A DNA stretch of 11,533 bases from Campylobacter sp. (lineage in GTDB: Bacteria > Campylobacterota > Campylobacteria > Campylobacterales > Campylobacteraceae): NCBI GenBank assembly GCA_017506845.1, contig JAFVMP010000162.1, forward strand, positions 1 through 11,533, written 5' to 3'. Position numbers and translations under genes: made by a program. The notes beneath the pieces are model-generated. The model was not told where the DNA came from and searched no databases. It saw only the letters and a list, made by a program, of their open reading frames with translations. How positions within the stretch are numbered: the first letter of the stretch is position 1; each line of letters begins with the position of its first letter. This document shows positions 1 through 6,513 of the stretch, piece after piece.

Positions 1-217
1 GAATTTCCTTATTAAAATCTATAAAATCCAAACCAAACTCCATAAACAATTGTTTGAGTTCAAGATACGCATTATCAGTCAAATTTGCAAATACTTTATT
101 AAAATTCTCTATATATCGTGGTTCTTCTGCTAGTATCCTATTAAGTGTGGGCTGTAAATAATCATACTCTAGGCTTTTTAAATCCTGGTAAATCTCATCA
201 AATGTTAAGCTTTTCAT
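1..217 (-). CDS. Unrecognised protein, 5' part only (cut by left edge)
   Basis: An open frame starts at ATG 217 on the minus strand and stays open for 72 codons to the left edge, so the C-terminus is missing. It begins MKSLTFDEIYQDLKSL and is rich in acidic and large hydrophobic residues. It looks soluble and helical, with no signal peptide or membrane segment. A weak Shine-Dalgarno (AATGGA) lies about 5 nt upstream of the ATG. The start codon and about 35 bp upstream lie in a direct repeat (198-251), whose second copy at 1776-1828 carries the same start and first codons. I do not recognise the family. The matching start region just after the RHH gene suggests this gene once followed the parA-RHH pair directly. 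Confidence 0.72.
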   Translation of the reverse strand, partial: MKSLTFDEIYQDLKSLEYDYLQPTLNRILAEEPRYIENFNKVFANLTDNAYLELKQLFMEFGLDFIDFNKEI

Positions 218-251
218 AATTATCCATTTTTTATAAATTTATTGTATTTTA
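198..251. repeat. Direct repeat, left copy (~53 bp)
   Basis: This 54-bp stretch matches 1776-1828 apart from one substitution and one inserted base in the T-run near 231-233. Read on the minus strand it runs from a TAAAAT box through an AATGGATAATT leader to ATG and the first six codons of the gene at 1-217. The two copies have the same orientation and bracket about 1.58 kb that holds two small genes and the repressor. It could be a duplication made when the block was inserted, or a recombination site. Confidence 0.88.
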
Positions 252-351
252 CTATAAAATATTTGATTTTATGCTAGTTTGTTGTAAATTTAGCCAAGAT
301 ACCAGTAAGAAAAATTAATTTTATTTACCAATAAAGAAAAAATATATATTA

Positions 352-387
352 TTCAGAATATATTATTTTATTAGAATATATTCTGAA
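352..387. promoter_or_regulatory. Palindromic operator with two tandem half-site pairs
   Basis: A perfect 13-bp inverted repeat has arms at 352-364 and 375-387 with a 10-bp spacer. Inside it are two 12-bp sites 18 bp apart. AGAATATATTCT at 373-384 is a perfect palindrome, and AGAATATATTAT at 355-366 differs from it at one base. The array ends 34 bp upstream of the ATG at 422, where a repressor would cover a promoter. The HTH repressor encoded at 1068-1766, in the same repeat-bracketed block, is the obvious candidate to bind here, but this is inference. Confidence 0.6.
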
Positions 388-421
388 ATAAATATTTTAT
401 TATTAATTATAAGGAGAAAAA

Positions 422-589
422 ATGAAATTTGAACTACAAAAAGAGCAATTTATGGAGTATCTTGAGCTTTATAAAATAAACCCAAATGATAGCACAGAGA
501 AGATAATTCGTAAGTTGCTTGATTATGCCTTTGATCTATTTTGTGCGTTAAATGGCAAAATTCAAAGAGTTGATAATGAATGTTTATAA
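422..589 (+). CDS. Small unrecognised protein (55 aa)
   Basis: The ATG at 422 is preceded by a near-ideal Shine-Dalgarno (AAGGAG at 411-416) 5 nt upstream. The frame runs 55 codons to TAA at 587-589. The product begins MKFELQKEQFMEYLELYK and is a short, mostly helical, mildly acidic protein with one DYAFDLF segment. It has no membrane segment or recognisable domain. Its 3' end overlaps the start of the next gene in another frame, so the two are probably translationally coupled. The palindromic operator at 352-387 suggests tight repression. Small operator-controlled gene pairs next to a phage-type repressor are common on mobile elements, but I cannot assign a function. Confidence 0.7.
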   Translation: MKFELQKEQFMEYLELYKINPNDSTEKIIRKLLDYAFDLFCALNGKIQRVDNECL

Positions 590-749
590 TATTATACTTA
601 AATTTCAAACCTCTCTTATGCTTTTAGCATCACATATAGAGGAGCTAGATAGTGCTGTAAGCCTAAATGATGAAGAGGAGATCTTAGAATGCGCTTATGA
701 TTTAATTGCTACATATCGTAGAATTAAAAATGAGCTAGAACTAGATTAA
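576..749 (+). CDS. Small unrecognised helical protein (57 aa)
   Basis: The frame ends at TAA 747-749. Two starts are possible. ATG 552 has no Shine-Dalgarno and gives 65 aa. ATG 576 has AAAGAG 6 nt upstream and overlaps the previous gene by only 14 nt. I prefer 576. The product begins MNVYNIILKFQTSLML and continues into an acidic helical part (EELDSAV, NDEEEILECAYDL), ending KNELELD. It is predicted all-helical with amphipathic heptads and is probably a small protein-binding helical hairpin. It is the second gene of the 422-749 pair, and two hairpins downstream (771-826) look like the operon's terminator. The family is not recognised. Confidence 0.68.
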   Translation: MNVYNIILKFQTSLMLLASHIEELDSAVSLNDEEEILECAYDLIATYRRIKNELELD

Positions 750-770
750 TTAATCCTTTAACTACTATTT

Positions 771-826
771 AAAAGCTCTTTAACTAGGCTTTTCATACTT
801 TTTAATAAGCCTGTAAATAGGCTTTT
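771..826 (+). terminator. Terminator-like hairpins after the small-gene pair
   Basis: AAGCCT (807-812) pairs with AGGCTT (819-824) across a 6-nt loop and is followed by TT and a T-rich stretch, resembling a weak intrinsic terminator. An upstream AAAAGC (771-776) can pair with GCTTTT (788-793). The sequence AGGCTT at 786-791 can pair instead with 807-812, so the hairpins are mutually exclusive. It lies 21 nt after the stop at 749. Confidence 0.5.
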
Positions 827-1067
827 ATCTACTTACTTATCCTGCTTAAATTTGCTAAGGATATTAGCCCTGAGATCTTTGAAAATGCTACGCCTAAGAA
901 CCAGTAAAAAGAAATATTAGTGAATTTAGTCTATGAAATATTAAACTACCATTAAAAAGAAAAATTGCTAATCACTCGTATAATACTCTTTAAATTTCGT
1001 AAATACCGGTATTCTAAACATTTAAAGATTTTTAACTTTGTTAATTACTACGCTATTTATTTTTTAT
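827..1067. other. Non-coding gap between convergent units
   Basis: No credible coding frame, tRNA or rRNA is visible in this stretch. The one notable structure is a perfect 12-bp palindrome, AATACCGGTATT, at 1002-1013. It lies 54 bp beyond the stop of the repressor gene and is GC-richer than its surroundings. It may be a protein-binding or restriction site. It has no following T-run, so it is not a standard terminator. Confidence 0.55.
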
Positions 1068-1766
1068 TTATAAAATTTCTACTGAAATTTTAGACCTGAT
1101 TATGCCTAAAACTTTTACTTCTTTTTCAAATTCAGCTTTACTAAATTTATAGCCATCATCACTTGATGATTTTAAACTAATTTCATCATTGCCAGTAAGT
1201 AGATATTGCTTTATAAGCGTATCATCACCTATTTTTGCAATTATCCAGTTTGTATTCTCTGGGTTTTCATCTTGCGAGACTATCAAAATATCGCCATTAT
1301 TTGCCAGTGGCTGGGCTTCTTTGCCGATAACTTTTATAAAGACACATTCATCATTTTCATATTCTGCTATAAATTTTAAATATTCTATCTTTGTGTTAAG
1401 AAATTTTGGTGTTTGTGTATTATTTGCAAAATCTTTTATGCTATTACGAAAAGCTATTATAGTATCAGTTAGCGATTTTAGTTTTAAATTTGCGGGATCT
1501 ATATTGTATTTTCTAAAAGCCTCCAATAATTGCATATCTGTATCGAAATACTCATCTCCTATGCCGGTTGCTTGTAAAATTTTATATTTTGCACTTTTAT
1601 TTAATGGATTTATATTGTTTTCATAAGAAGCTATACTACCCCTTGTAATACCTATTCTATCTCCAAATTGAGCTTGACTAAGCCCAAAAGCATTTCTTAA
1701 ATCTCTAAGTTTTTCACCAGCTGTTTTTTTCATAATCAAATCCAAAATTTTCTTTAATTTTATCAT
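1068..1766 (-). CDS. Phage-type HTH repressor with S24/LexA-like C-terminal domain, catalytic Ser absent
   Basis: The 232-aa frame has an XRE-type helix-turn-helix at about residues 15-70, with LSQAQFGDRIGITRGSIASYE giving the two DNA-contact helices. A linker follows, then an S24/LexA-like domain from about 140 to 232. Where this family has G-D-S-M-x-P, the protein has G148-K-E-A-Q-P153, so the serine nucleophile is replaced by Glu150. The general-base lysine (K186, in TLIKQYL) is kept. Autocleavage is therefore unlikely and the domain probably serves only for dimerization. ATG 1766 has no good Shine-Dalgarno but overlaps the stop of a 10-codon leader (ATGA). ATG 1733 (MKKTAGEKLRDLR) is a plausible alternative that fits usual repressor N-termini. 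The likely target is the operator at 352-387, which is inference. Confidence 0.85.
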   Translation of the reverse strand: MIKLKKILDLIMKKTAGEKLRDLRNAFGLSQAQFGDRIGITRGSIASYENNINPLNKSAKYKILQATGIGDEYFDTDMQLLEAFRKYNIDPANLKLKSLTDTIIAFRNSIKDFANNTQTPKFLNTKIEYLKFIAEYENDECVFIKVIGKEAQPLANNGDILIVSQDENPENTNWIIAKIGDDTLIKQYLLTGNDEISLKSSSDDGYKFSKAEFEKEVKVLGIIRSKISVEIL

Positions 1767-1795
1767 AAAAGGATTTCAAATGTTAAGCTTTTCAT
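1763..1795 (-). pseudogene. 10-codon leader: duplicated start of the gene at 1-217
   Basis: ATG 1795 begins MKSLTFEILL and stops at TGA 1763-1765. The first six codons and upstream region match the start of the gene at 1-217, after which the sequence diverges. The TGA overlaps the repressor's ATG at 1766-1764 as ATGA, the usual arrangement for coupled re-initiation. It is either a gene remnant or a working leader that brings translation to the repressor start, which lacks its own Shine-Dalgarno. Confidence 0.6.
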
Positions 1796-1828
1796 AATTA
1801 TCCATTTTTGTAAATTTATTGTATTTTA
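1776..1828. repeat. Direct repeat, right copy (~53 bp)
   Basis: This is the second copy of the repeat at 198-251, in the same orientation, lying 4 nt beyond the stop of the RHH gene (1833). It provides a start codon, the weak ribosome-binding site and a possible -10 box (TAAAAT) upstream of the repressor. Recombination between the copies would delete about 1.58 kb and put the gene at 1-217 right behind parA-RHH. Confidence 0.88.
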
Positions 1829-1832
1829 AAAT

Positions 1833-2096
1833 TTAGCTCCCAAAGCTTTTATTTGATTTAATGCTATCTAACTTCTCTTTTATAGCATATCTTATAAAAG
1901 CTGAAGCAGAAAAACCCATATTAAATGCTGTTTGGCTAATATCGTGATGCTCTTCTTCTGTGAAATATATCGTTATCGTCTTTTTTCTTTTGAAATTTGC
2001 TATTCTTTCTTTATTTGGGATTGTCTTTCTTTTTTGAGCAATATTAGTATCCCCCCTAGCTGAATTTAGAAATTCATTCTCATCTTTAAAGCCCAT
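1833..2096 (-). CDS. Ribbon-helix-helix protein, likely ParB-type partner of ParA
   Basis: This is an 87-aa basic protein. A disordered, basic N-terminus (about 14-40, with KRKTIPNKERIANFKRKK) is followed by a ribbon-helix-helix fold: beta strand KTITIYF (39-45), helix A (46-59), the GFSAS turn and helix B to about 78. The start ATG 2096 has AAGGA 5 nt upstream. The gene lies 12 nt after parA in the same operon. In type Ib partition loci a small RHH protein binds the centromere and autoregulates the operon, and a basic N-terminal arm stimulates the ParA ATPase. Order, size and fold all fit that role. A run of six G on the sense strand (codons 14-16) is unusual in such AT-rich DNA. A CopG-like repressor without a partition role is the alternative. 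Confidence 0.8.
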   Translation of the reverse strand: MGFKDENEFLNSARGDTNIAQKRKTIPNKERIANFKRKKTITIYFTEEEHHDISQTAFNMGFSASAFIRYAIKEKLDSIKSNKSFGS

Positions 2097-2108
2097 ACAT
2101 ATCCTTTC

Positions 2109-2789
2109 TTAACTAATTTTTTTTATATTAAATTTAATTGATTTTTCAAATTCTTTATAAAAGCATTCAAATTCATTTTTTGCTTTTTCATCACTATATT
2201 CGCTGATTGATAAGCCACTATTAATGGCTCTTTTATACGCCACCCTTTCTGAAATTTGGTGATTTAATAAAAATATATCTTGATTTTCACCTATTATATC
2301 TTTTAGATCAGATCTTAATATATCCAGTTCATTTGATAAAAATTTATTTGTAGTAGCTTTATTTACGACTATGTAAGTTAATAAATTTTCGTTAAAATCT
2401 TTAGCTCCTTTTATAATCTCAATCATATAATTTATAACTTTTGTATCCAAAGATGAAGCAGTTGTTGGTATAATAACAACATCAGAGTGTAAAATCGCTT
2501 TTCTCATCTCTTTACTATCTCTACCACCGGTATCTATGATTATACTATCAAAACTTGATTTAATAAGCTTAAGATCGCTACCTAAACTATCACCTGTTTT
2601 AGATACCGTAGAAAACAATGGGTCAATATCATTTGCAACTCTATTTTCGCAAAAAACAGAAGTTGAATTTTGTGGATCAGCATCTATCAGTAATGTTTTG
2701 TCCCCATCTATGGCTATTCTAGCACTCAGATTAAGACTTAGTGTTGTCTTACCGCTACCACCTTTTTCGTTAACTATTGAAATAATCAT
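2109..2789 (-). CDS. parA: ParA-family partition ATPase (small, type Ib-like)
   Basis: This is a 226-aa P-loop ATPase of the ParA/MinD superfamily. It has a deviant Walker A at residues 9-16 (KGGSGKTT, signature lysine K9), Walker A' LLIDADPQ (33-40), and Walker B SIIIDTGG (82-89). The protein starts directly with the P-loop strand and lacks the N-terminal HTH of type Ia ParA, so it cannot itself be the operon repressor. It binds nucleoid DNA in its ATP form and moves plasmid or element copies apart. The start ATG 2789 follows AAAGGAG with 4 nt spacing. It is co-transcribed with the RHH gene downstream, and the upstream inverted repeats (2810-2893) are the probable operator/centromere. Integrated elements also keep such genes for stability of the excised circle. 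Confidence 0.93.
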   Translation of the reverse strand: MIISIVNEKGGSGKTTLSLNLSARIAIDGDKTLLIDADPQNSTSVFCENRVANDIDPLFSTVSKTGDSLGSDLKLIKSSFDSIIIDTGGRDSKEMRKAILHSDVVIIPTTASSLDTKVINYMIEIIKGAKDFNENLLTYIVVNKATTNKFLSNELDILRSDLKDIIGENQDIFLLNHQISERVAYKRAINSGLSISEYSDEKAKNEFECFYKEFEKSIKFNIKKIS

Positions 2790-2809
2790 TACGCTCCTTT
2801 AATATAAAT

Positions 2810-2825
2810 ATTTTCTATAGAAAAT
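2810..2825. promoter_or_regulatory. 16-bp perfect palindrome before parA
   Basis: ATTTTCTATAGAAAAT is a perfect 16-bp palindrome ending 10 bp upstream of the parA Shine-Dalgarno (2794-2799). Its place in the 5' leader or core promoter fits an operator for autoregulation of parA-RHH, most likely by the RHH protein. This is inferred from position only. Confidence 0.5.
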
Positions 2826-2836
2826 TTGATTTAGAA

Positions 2837-2893
2837 TTTTTATATATGTTAAAAAATATCAAAAATTTTAACATATATAAAAAATATGTTAAA
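2837..2893. repeat. Inverted-repeat cluster, candidate centromere (parS) or operator
   Basis: Arms at 2837-2854 and 2866-2883 form a perfect 18-bp inverted repeat with an 11-bp spacer. The core ATATGTTAAA occurs three times: 2844-2853 direct, 2867-2876 inverted, and 2884-2893 direct. The cluster fills most of the gap between the class II fic gene and parA. Type Ib partition loci normally have the centromere upstream of parA as repeats bound by the RHH partner. No T-run follows the stem on the minus strand, which argues against a terminator for fic. Confidence 0.55.
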
Positions 2894-2912
2894 GAAAATA
2901 TATTTTTCAGTT

Positions 2913-3989
2913 TTATTTTATAATAAGCCCCTTTTTTAAAATTTCATATAAAGAGATATTTATAAAATAGCTATTTCTACCTAGCTTTATACACTTAGAT
3001 AGACCTAAATCTTGTGAAATTTTTAGATATTTTGATGCTGTTTGTCTAGAAATTTTAAGTTTCTCTTCAACGCTCTCTATTTTTGTATATGGATAGGAAA
3101 AAAATAACTCCATAAATTCCTTGCTATAAATTTTTGGCTCTTTTTCCATAAAAACATTGTTAAATTTTATCATAGCTTGTTCGATATTTTTTATCATATC
3201 TACAGATGCTATAGAAGTCTGTCTAATACCTTTTAAGATGTATTCTATCCATTCATCCCATGTCGATTCTTCGCTAACTGATTGTAAAAGCTTATAATAC
3301 TGAGTTTTATTGTTAATAATATAAGCACTTAGATATAAAATAGGTAAATCTAAAAGCCCTTTATATACTAAATATAACACATTTATAATTCTTCCAGTTC
3401 TGCCATTCCCATCATAAAATGGATGAATTGTCTCAAACTGATAATGAATTATCGCTAATTTTATAAGCGGATCTAGATCATCTAAATCATCGTTTATATA
3501 CTTTTCCAAATTTGTCATTAAACGAATTATATCAGCACTATTTTGAGGTGGAATATGGCTGATTGCTCCGGTGCTTGCATTTTTTAACATAGTGCCACTT
3601 TGTGTGCGAAAACCAGCATTATTTTGTTCTAATTGTTTTTGGATTTCTAAAATATGACGATTAAGTAAAAGACCATCACTCTTTATAAGATTATATCCTT
3701 TTTTTAATGCTGATTCGTAGCTTAAGACCTCTTTTGTATTTTGAGTAATTTTATCATCATTTATTCTAGCAGAAAACAACTCATCGTGAGTAGTAATAAT
3801 ATTTTCTATTTCATTTGAATCTTTAGCCTCTTGTAATACGAGCGAATTTATCAAAATATCTTGATTTGGAATAGTTTTAATAAAACCATTTAGTTCGCCA
3901 AGCGATCGCGAAGCTAGATTTAATGCTTTATAAATGTTTGGAGTTATCTCTAATTTTATAGGCAGTTCTTTTGGTATAAATTCCTTCAT
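2913..3989 (-). CDS. Class II Fic protein (self-inhibited AMP transferase) with C-terminal winged helix
   Basis: This 358-aa protein carries the canonical Fic motif H189-PFYDGNGRTG-R200, which binds Mg-ATP and catalyses transfer of AMP to a hydroxyl side chain. Upstream in the same chain, S58-NEI-E62-N63 matches the inhibitory motif [S/T]xxxE[G/N]. This makes it class II, with Glu62 able to block the nucleotide site through interaction with R200. TGAISHIPP (140-148) fits the target-binding flap region. The C-terminal ~60 residues (about 288-345, with ISRQTASKYL as recognition helix) form a winged helix, as in SoFic-like proteins. The length is normal for the family. ATG 3989 has AGAGGA upstream, spaced about 10 nt. 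It probably acts in the cytoplasm. It could be a regulated modifier or a toxin with a built-in antitoxin, and its target is unknown. Confidence 0.92.
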   Translation of the reverse strand: MKEFIPKELPIKLEITPNIYKALNLASRSLGELNGFIKTIPNQDILINSLVLQEAKDSNEIENIITTHDELFSARINDDKITQNTKEVLSYESALKKGYNLIKSDGLLLNRHILEIQKQLEQNNAGFRTQSGTMLKNASTGAISHIPPQNSADIIRLMTNLEKYINDDLDDLDPLIKLAIIHYQFETIHPFYDGNGRTGRIINVLYLVYKGLLDLPILYLSAYIINNKTQYYKLLQSVSEESTWDEWIEYILKGIRQTSIASVDMIKNIEQAMIKFNNVFMEKEPKIYSKEFMELFFSYPYTKIESVEEKLKISRQTASKYLKISQDLGLSKCIKLGRNSYFINISLYEILKKGLIIK

Positions 3990-4250
3990 TTTTATAATAT
4001 CCTCTTTTGGTTATTGCCAGTGTAATTATTGCACAATTTTATATTCATAAATATGTAAAAATTAAGTAATTATACACTAAAATTAATTAATTATAGATTA
4101 AAAAATAAATTTAATTAGTGTATTATTTAGTTATTTTTAATTAATTATTATGTATTAAACAATTAATAACTATATGTAATTAATTAATTATTACTCAATT
4201 TTATAATATAAATGCCTATAAAAGCTTATGAAAATAGTCTTTAAGTGATT
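3990..4250. promoter_or_regulatory. Very AT-rich promoter region of the class II fic gene
   Basis: There is no gene in these 261 bp. On the minus strand TGTATAAT gives an extended -10 box (TATAAT at 4074-4069) about 80 nt before the fic start. ATACACTAA (4072-4080) is repeated inverted at 4115-4123 (TTAGTGTAT), overlapping that box, so it could be an operator. TTAATTAATTA-type tracts recur near 4081-4094, 4139-4150 and 4177-4190, the last being a perfect 14-bp palindrome. They could help strand opening, but no Rep gene is nearby. Confidence 0.45.
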
Positions 4251-5036
4251 TTAGAATTTGTCATAAATAAATAGAATCAAGCCTATAATAAAAAGATGTG
4301 CTGGATAAAAATAACGATATATATTTTTAAAATATAAATTTTGATATCCTAATTCTCCATTGTATAAAATAAGCAAAAATGGTATCAAAAAATAAAATGG
4401 ATAATATGTAATTTCATATAAAGCAAAACTAGCGATTAAATCACTAATAGAGTTAAATATGGTCAAATGATAAAAAACAACAAATAAGATCATAATGCTT
4501 ATTAAGAAGAATAATCTTTTTAATGCTGATATTTTTGTGTATGAATTTAGGTAGTAGTAAAAGCACACAATAAGCATAACGCCACTAATCCCATAATCTG
4601 ATTTAGTCAGATAGACTAAATAAAATGAACAAATTATGACTAAAATTGAATATAACTTATTTTGCAATTCATTTATCAAATAGAGTGTCAAAAAACCAAG
4701 GATCAAAGTTATCATTACATTTTGATTTAAAAAAATGACTTCCCAAGTGTCTAGTTTATATCGCATCATTAAATCATAGCCTAATTCAGATAATATTGCT
4801 AAAAGTATATAAAATTTCAAATGTTTAGTAATTTTGTTTTCATTATTTTTTATGCATATAAATGTTTGAGCTATTAAAAAAGCGTATATAACAAAAGCAA
4901 ATCTGCCCACACTGCGCATCCAAAAATTATCATCAAAAAATGCTAAAGCCATATGATCAATAAGCATTGTAACCAAGGCTATGATTTGAAGTAGAAACAC
5001 ATCTACTTCAAATTTATTTTTATATATTTCTATCAC
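4251..5036 (-). CDS. traX: TraX-family membrane protein
   Basis: This 261-aa polytopic inner-membrane protein has about eight hydrophobic segments. TraX-family signatures are visible: IIALVTMLIDHMA (18-30, with D27-H28), MRSVGRFAFVIYAFL (40-54), the NQNVMITLILGF segment (104-115), and a C-terminal FYPAHLFIIG (243-251) with P245 and H247. In F-like plasmids TraX N-acetylates pilin. Relatives elsewhere are membrane acyltransferase-like proteins with unproven substrates. The start is GTG 5036, overlapping the 3' end of the class I fic gene by 17 nt, so translation is probably coupled and it is the last gene of the operon. No pilin gene is visible in the window, so a role in pilus maturation here is only a family-based guess. 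Confidence 0.85.
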   Translation of the reverse strand: MIEIYKNKFEVDVFLLQIIALVTMLIDHMALAFFDDNFWMRSVGRFAFVIYAFLIAQTFICIKNNENKITKHLKFYILLAILSELGYDLMMRYKLDTWEVIFLNQNVMITLILGFLTLYLINELQNKLYSILVIICSFYLVYLTKSDYGISGVMLIVCFYYYLNSYTKISALKRLFFLISIMILFVVFYHLTIFNSISDLIASFALYEITYYPFYFLIPFLLILYNGELGYQNLYFKNIYRYFYPAHLFIIGLILFIYDKF

Positions 5037-6513
5037 TGGAATGATTATCTCTTGTGTATTGCTTTTCTTTTGAAGAGGTATCTTTTTTCATCATATCTTT
5101 AGTCGTGTTAGAAAGTGCTTTTAAAAATAGCTCTTTTTCTTTATTTTCTATATCTTCTAAATTTGGCTTATGTTTTTCTTTATTAAGACTCTTTTGTTCT
5201 TGTATTGGATTAAATTTATTAATATTATTGATTAGCTGTTGCTTTTGCAAATTTTCATCTTTAAAATAGCTTTGAATAAAGCTTCTCATAAAGGCTTGAA
5301 CTTCAGGCGATAAAGTTGTTAAACTTTCTACTGTTTCAGCTATTGATTTAATTGTATTTTTAACAAATTTAGATGAATTATCAATTATGTTTTTATACTT
5401 GCCGTCTGGAGTTTTGTCTTTTATGTAATTAAACATCTTGTTTATTTTAGTTTCTTGTTTTACTAACTCTGGCTGACCTATGGCGATTAGATAATCAAAG
5501 TCTTTACTAAAAGCTGATGGCTCACTACCTAAAAATATATTAAAATTTTTATACTCTTTTCCGTCAGCCTTAATAGAAAAATTAACTTTATGAGTTGCAA
5601 ATGTTCCATTTTTTTCATTTTGTTCTCTTACTATTTTATCTAGCTCAATAAGAGATTGAAAAACAGAAACGCCACCATCTTCTCCTTTTATATATCCTTC
5701 ACCAGCTGAATTTTTAATCAACTCACTAAGCATAGATACATCTTGAAAATTTTTAGCCGTTCTATCTAGGTTGAAAGAATTTAAAGCAAAAGCATATTGT
5801 ATGCTATTTAAATCGTCTTTAGAAAAATTTAATTTCGTTTCGTTATTTTTATCTATATTATCGGTTTGCATTATTTTCTCCTTATTGGTTAGTTGGATTA
5901 TATTTTCTTTGATTAATCTCTCTAACATTTGCGGTTTTAGCTGCGAGGCTTGTTTTGAGGCTAATATCATTTTTTGCTGTTCTATTAAATTTAGATCCAT
6001 TTTATATCCAGCATTTTTAGCAAGTTCATTCATAAATATTCTTTGTGTTCTGCCGTTGCCTTCACGAAATGGATGAAGTGCGTTAATCTCCATTAATAAC
6101 TCTGAAGCTTCTTTAGCAAAGCTATCAATATCTTTACAATCTTTTAAAAAATTTTTATCTTTTAATTCATCAAATATAATTTTAGAATATTTCTTTAATT
6201 CATTACCTGGGACAAAATGTTGGTTACCCTTTAGAAATACCCCATCTAGCCCAATATCAGCTCTATCAAGACCAGCAAATGTATATACATCCTCAAAAAG
6301 TTTTTTATGTATATCTTTTAAATGTTGATAGTCAAAATTGCCTTTAATTGGATTAAGTTTTAACTCCAATTGTTTTGTTAATGCAATTTCTCTTTCTCGT
6401 TCATTTAGTTCTACTAAATTTATTGCACCTAATAAATTGGAATCTAAAAGCTGTCTATCAAAATCATTTTCAGGGATACCATCATCTAAAAATTTTAAAA
6501 CTTTCTCAATCAT
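5020..6513 (-). CDS. Class I Fic toxin with long C-terminal extension
   Basis: This is a 497-aa protein. Residues about 1-205 are a Fic/DOC domain with H147-PFREGNGRTQ-R158, the intact AMP-transfer motif; GNQHFVPG (96-103) lies in the flap region. No [S/T]xxxE[G/N] inhibitory motif is evident within the Fic domain. It lies directly behind a VbhA-like antitoxin with an 8-nt overlap (ATGATTGA), which is class I. AMPylating VbhT-type toxins modify DNA gyrase and topoisomerase IV. The remaining ~290 residues are not recognised: an alpha/beta-looking part (about 230-350), then a charged coiled part and a basic, hydrophilic tail (RDNHSSDRNI). In VbhT the C-terminal extension is a T4SS secretion signal, and a similar role is possible here. 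An internal ATG at codon 215 with a perfect Shine-Dalgarno suggests a gene fusion or a second product. Confidence 0.9.
   Translation of the reverse strand: MIEKVLKFLDDGIPENDFDRQLLDSNLLGAINLVELNEREREIALTKQLELKLNPIKGNFDYQHLKDIHKKLFEDVYTFAGLDRADIGLDGVFLKGNQHFVPGNELKKYSKIIFDELKDKNFLKDCKDIDSFAKEASELLMEINALHPFREGNGRTQRIFMNELAKNAGYKMDLNLIEQQKMILASKQASQLKPQMLERLIKENIIQLTNKEKIMQTDNIDKNNETKLNFSKDDLNSIQYAFALNSFNLDRTAKNFQDVSMLSELIKNSAGEGYIKGEDGGVSVFQSLIELDKIVREQNEKNGTFATHKVNFSIKADGKEYKNFNIFLGSEPSAFSKDFDYLIAIGQPELVKQETKINKMFNYIKDKTPDGKYKNIIDNSSKFVKNTIKSIAETVESLTTLSPEVQAFMRSFIQSYFKDENLQKQQLINNINKFNPIQEQKSLNKEKHKPNLEDIENKEKELFLKALSNTTKDMMKKDTSSKEKQYTRDNHSSDRNI
5869..5883 (-). promoter_or_regulatory. Internal ribosome-binding site and start within fic
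   Basis: Inside the class I fic gene, AAGGAG (5883-5878) stands 6 nt before an in-frame ATG (5871-5869, Met215). This is a better site than that of the full-length gene. Translation from here would give a 283-aa protein consisting only of the C-terminal extension. It may be a relic of two separate genes that fused, or a working internal start. Confidence 0.55.

Noticed and set aside
1002..1013. Palindrome AATACCGGTATT as a terminator for the repressor gene
   Set aside because: The stem has no loop and no T-run follows. It is more likely a protein-binding or restriction site, or chance.
1189..1626. 145-codon plus-strand frame opposite the repressor
   Set aside because: It is a shadow of the HTH/S24 gene, with Cys/Ser/Phe-rich composition and no Shine-Dalgarno.
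4072..4123. Inverted ATACACTAA motif shared with the terminator stem at 10404-10434
   Set aside because: The shared part is short and AT-rich, and the contexts differ (promoter against terminator). Chance is likely.
4060..4200. AT-rich TTAATTAATTA repeats resembling origin iterons or a DNA-unwinding element
   Set aside because: The units are not regularly spaced or equal in length, no DnaA-box cluster or Rep gene is seen, and the region is explained as the fic promoter.
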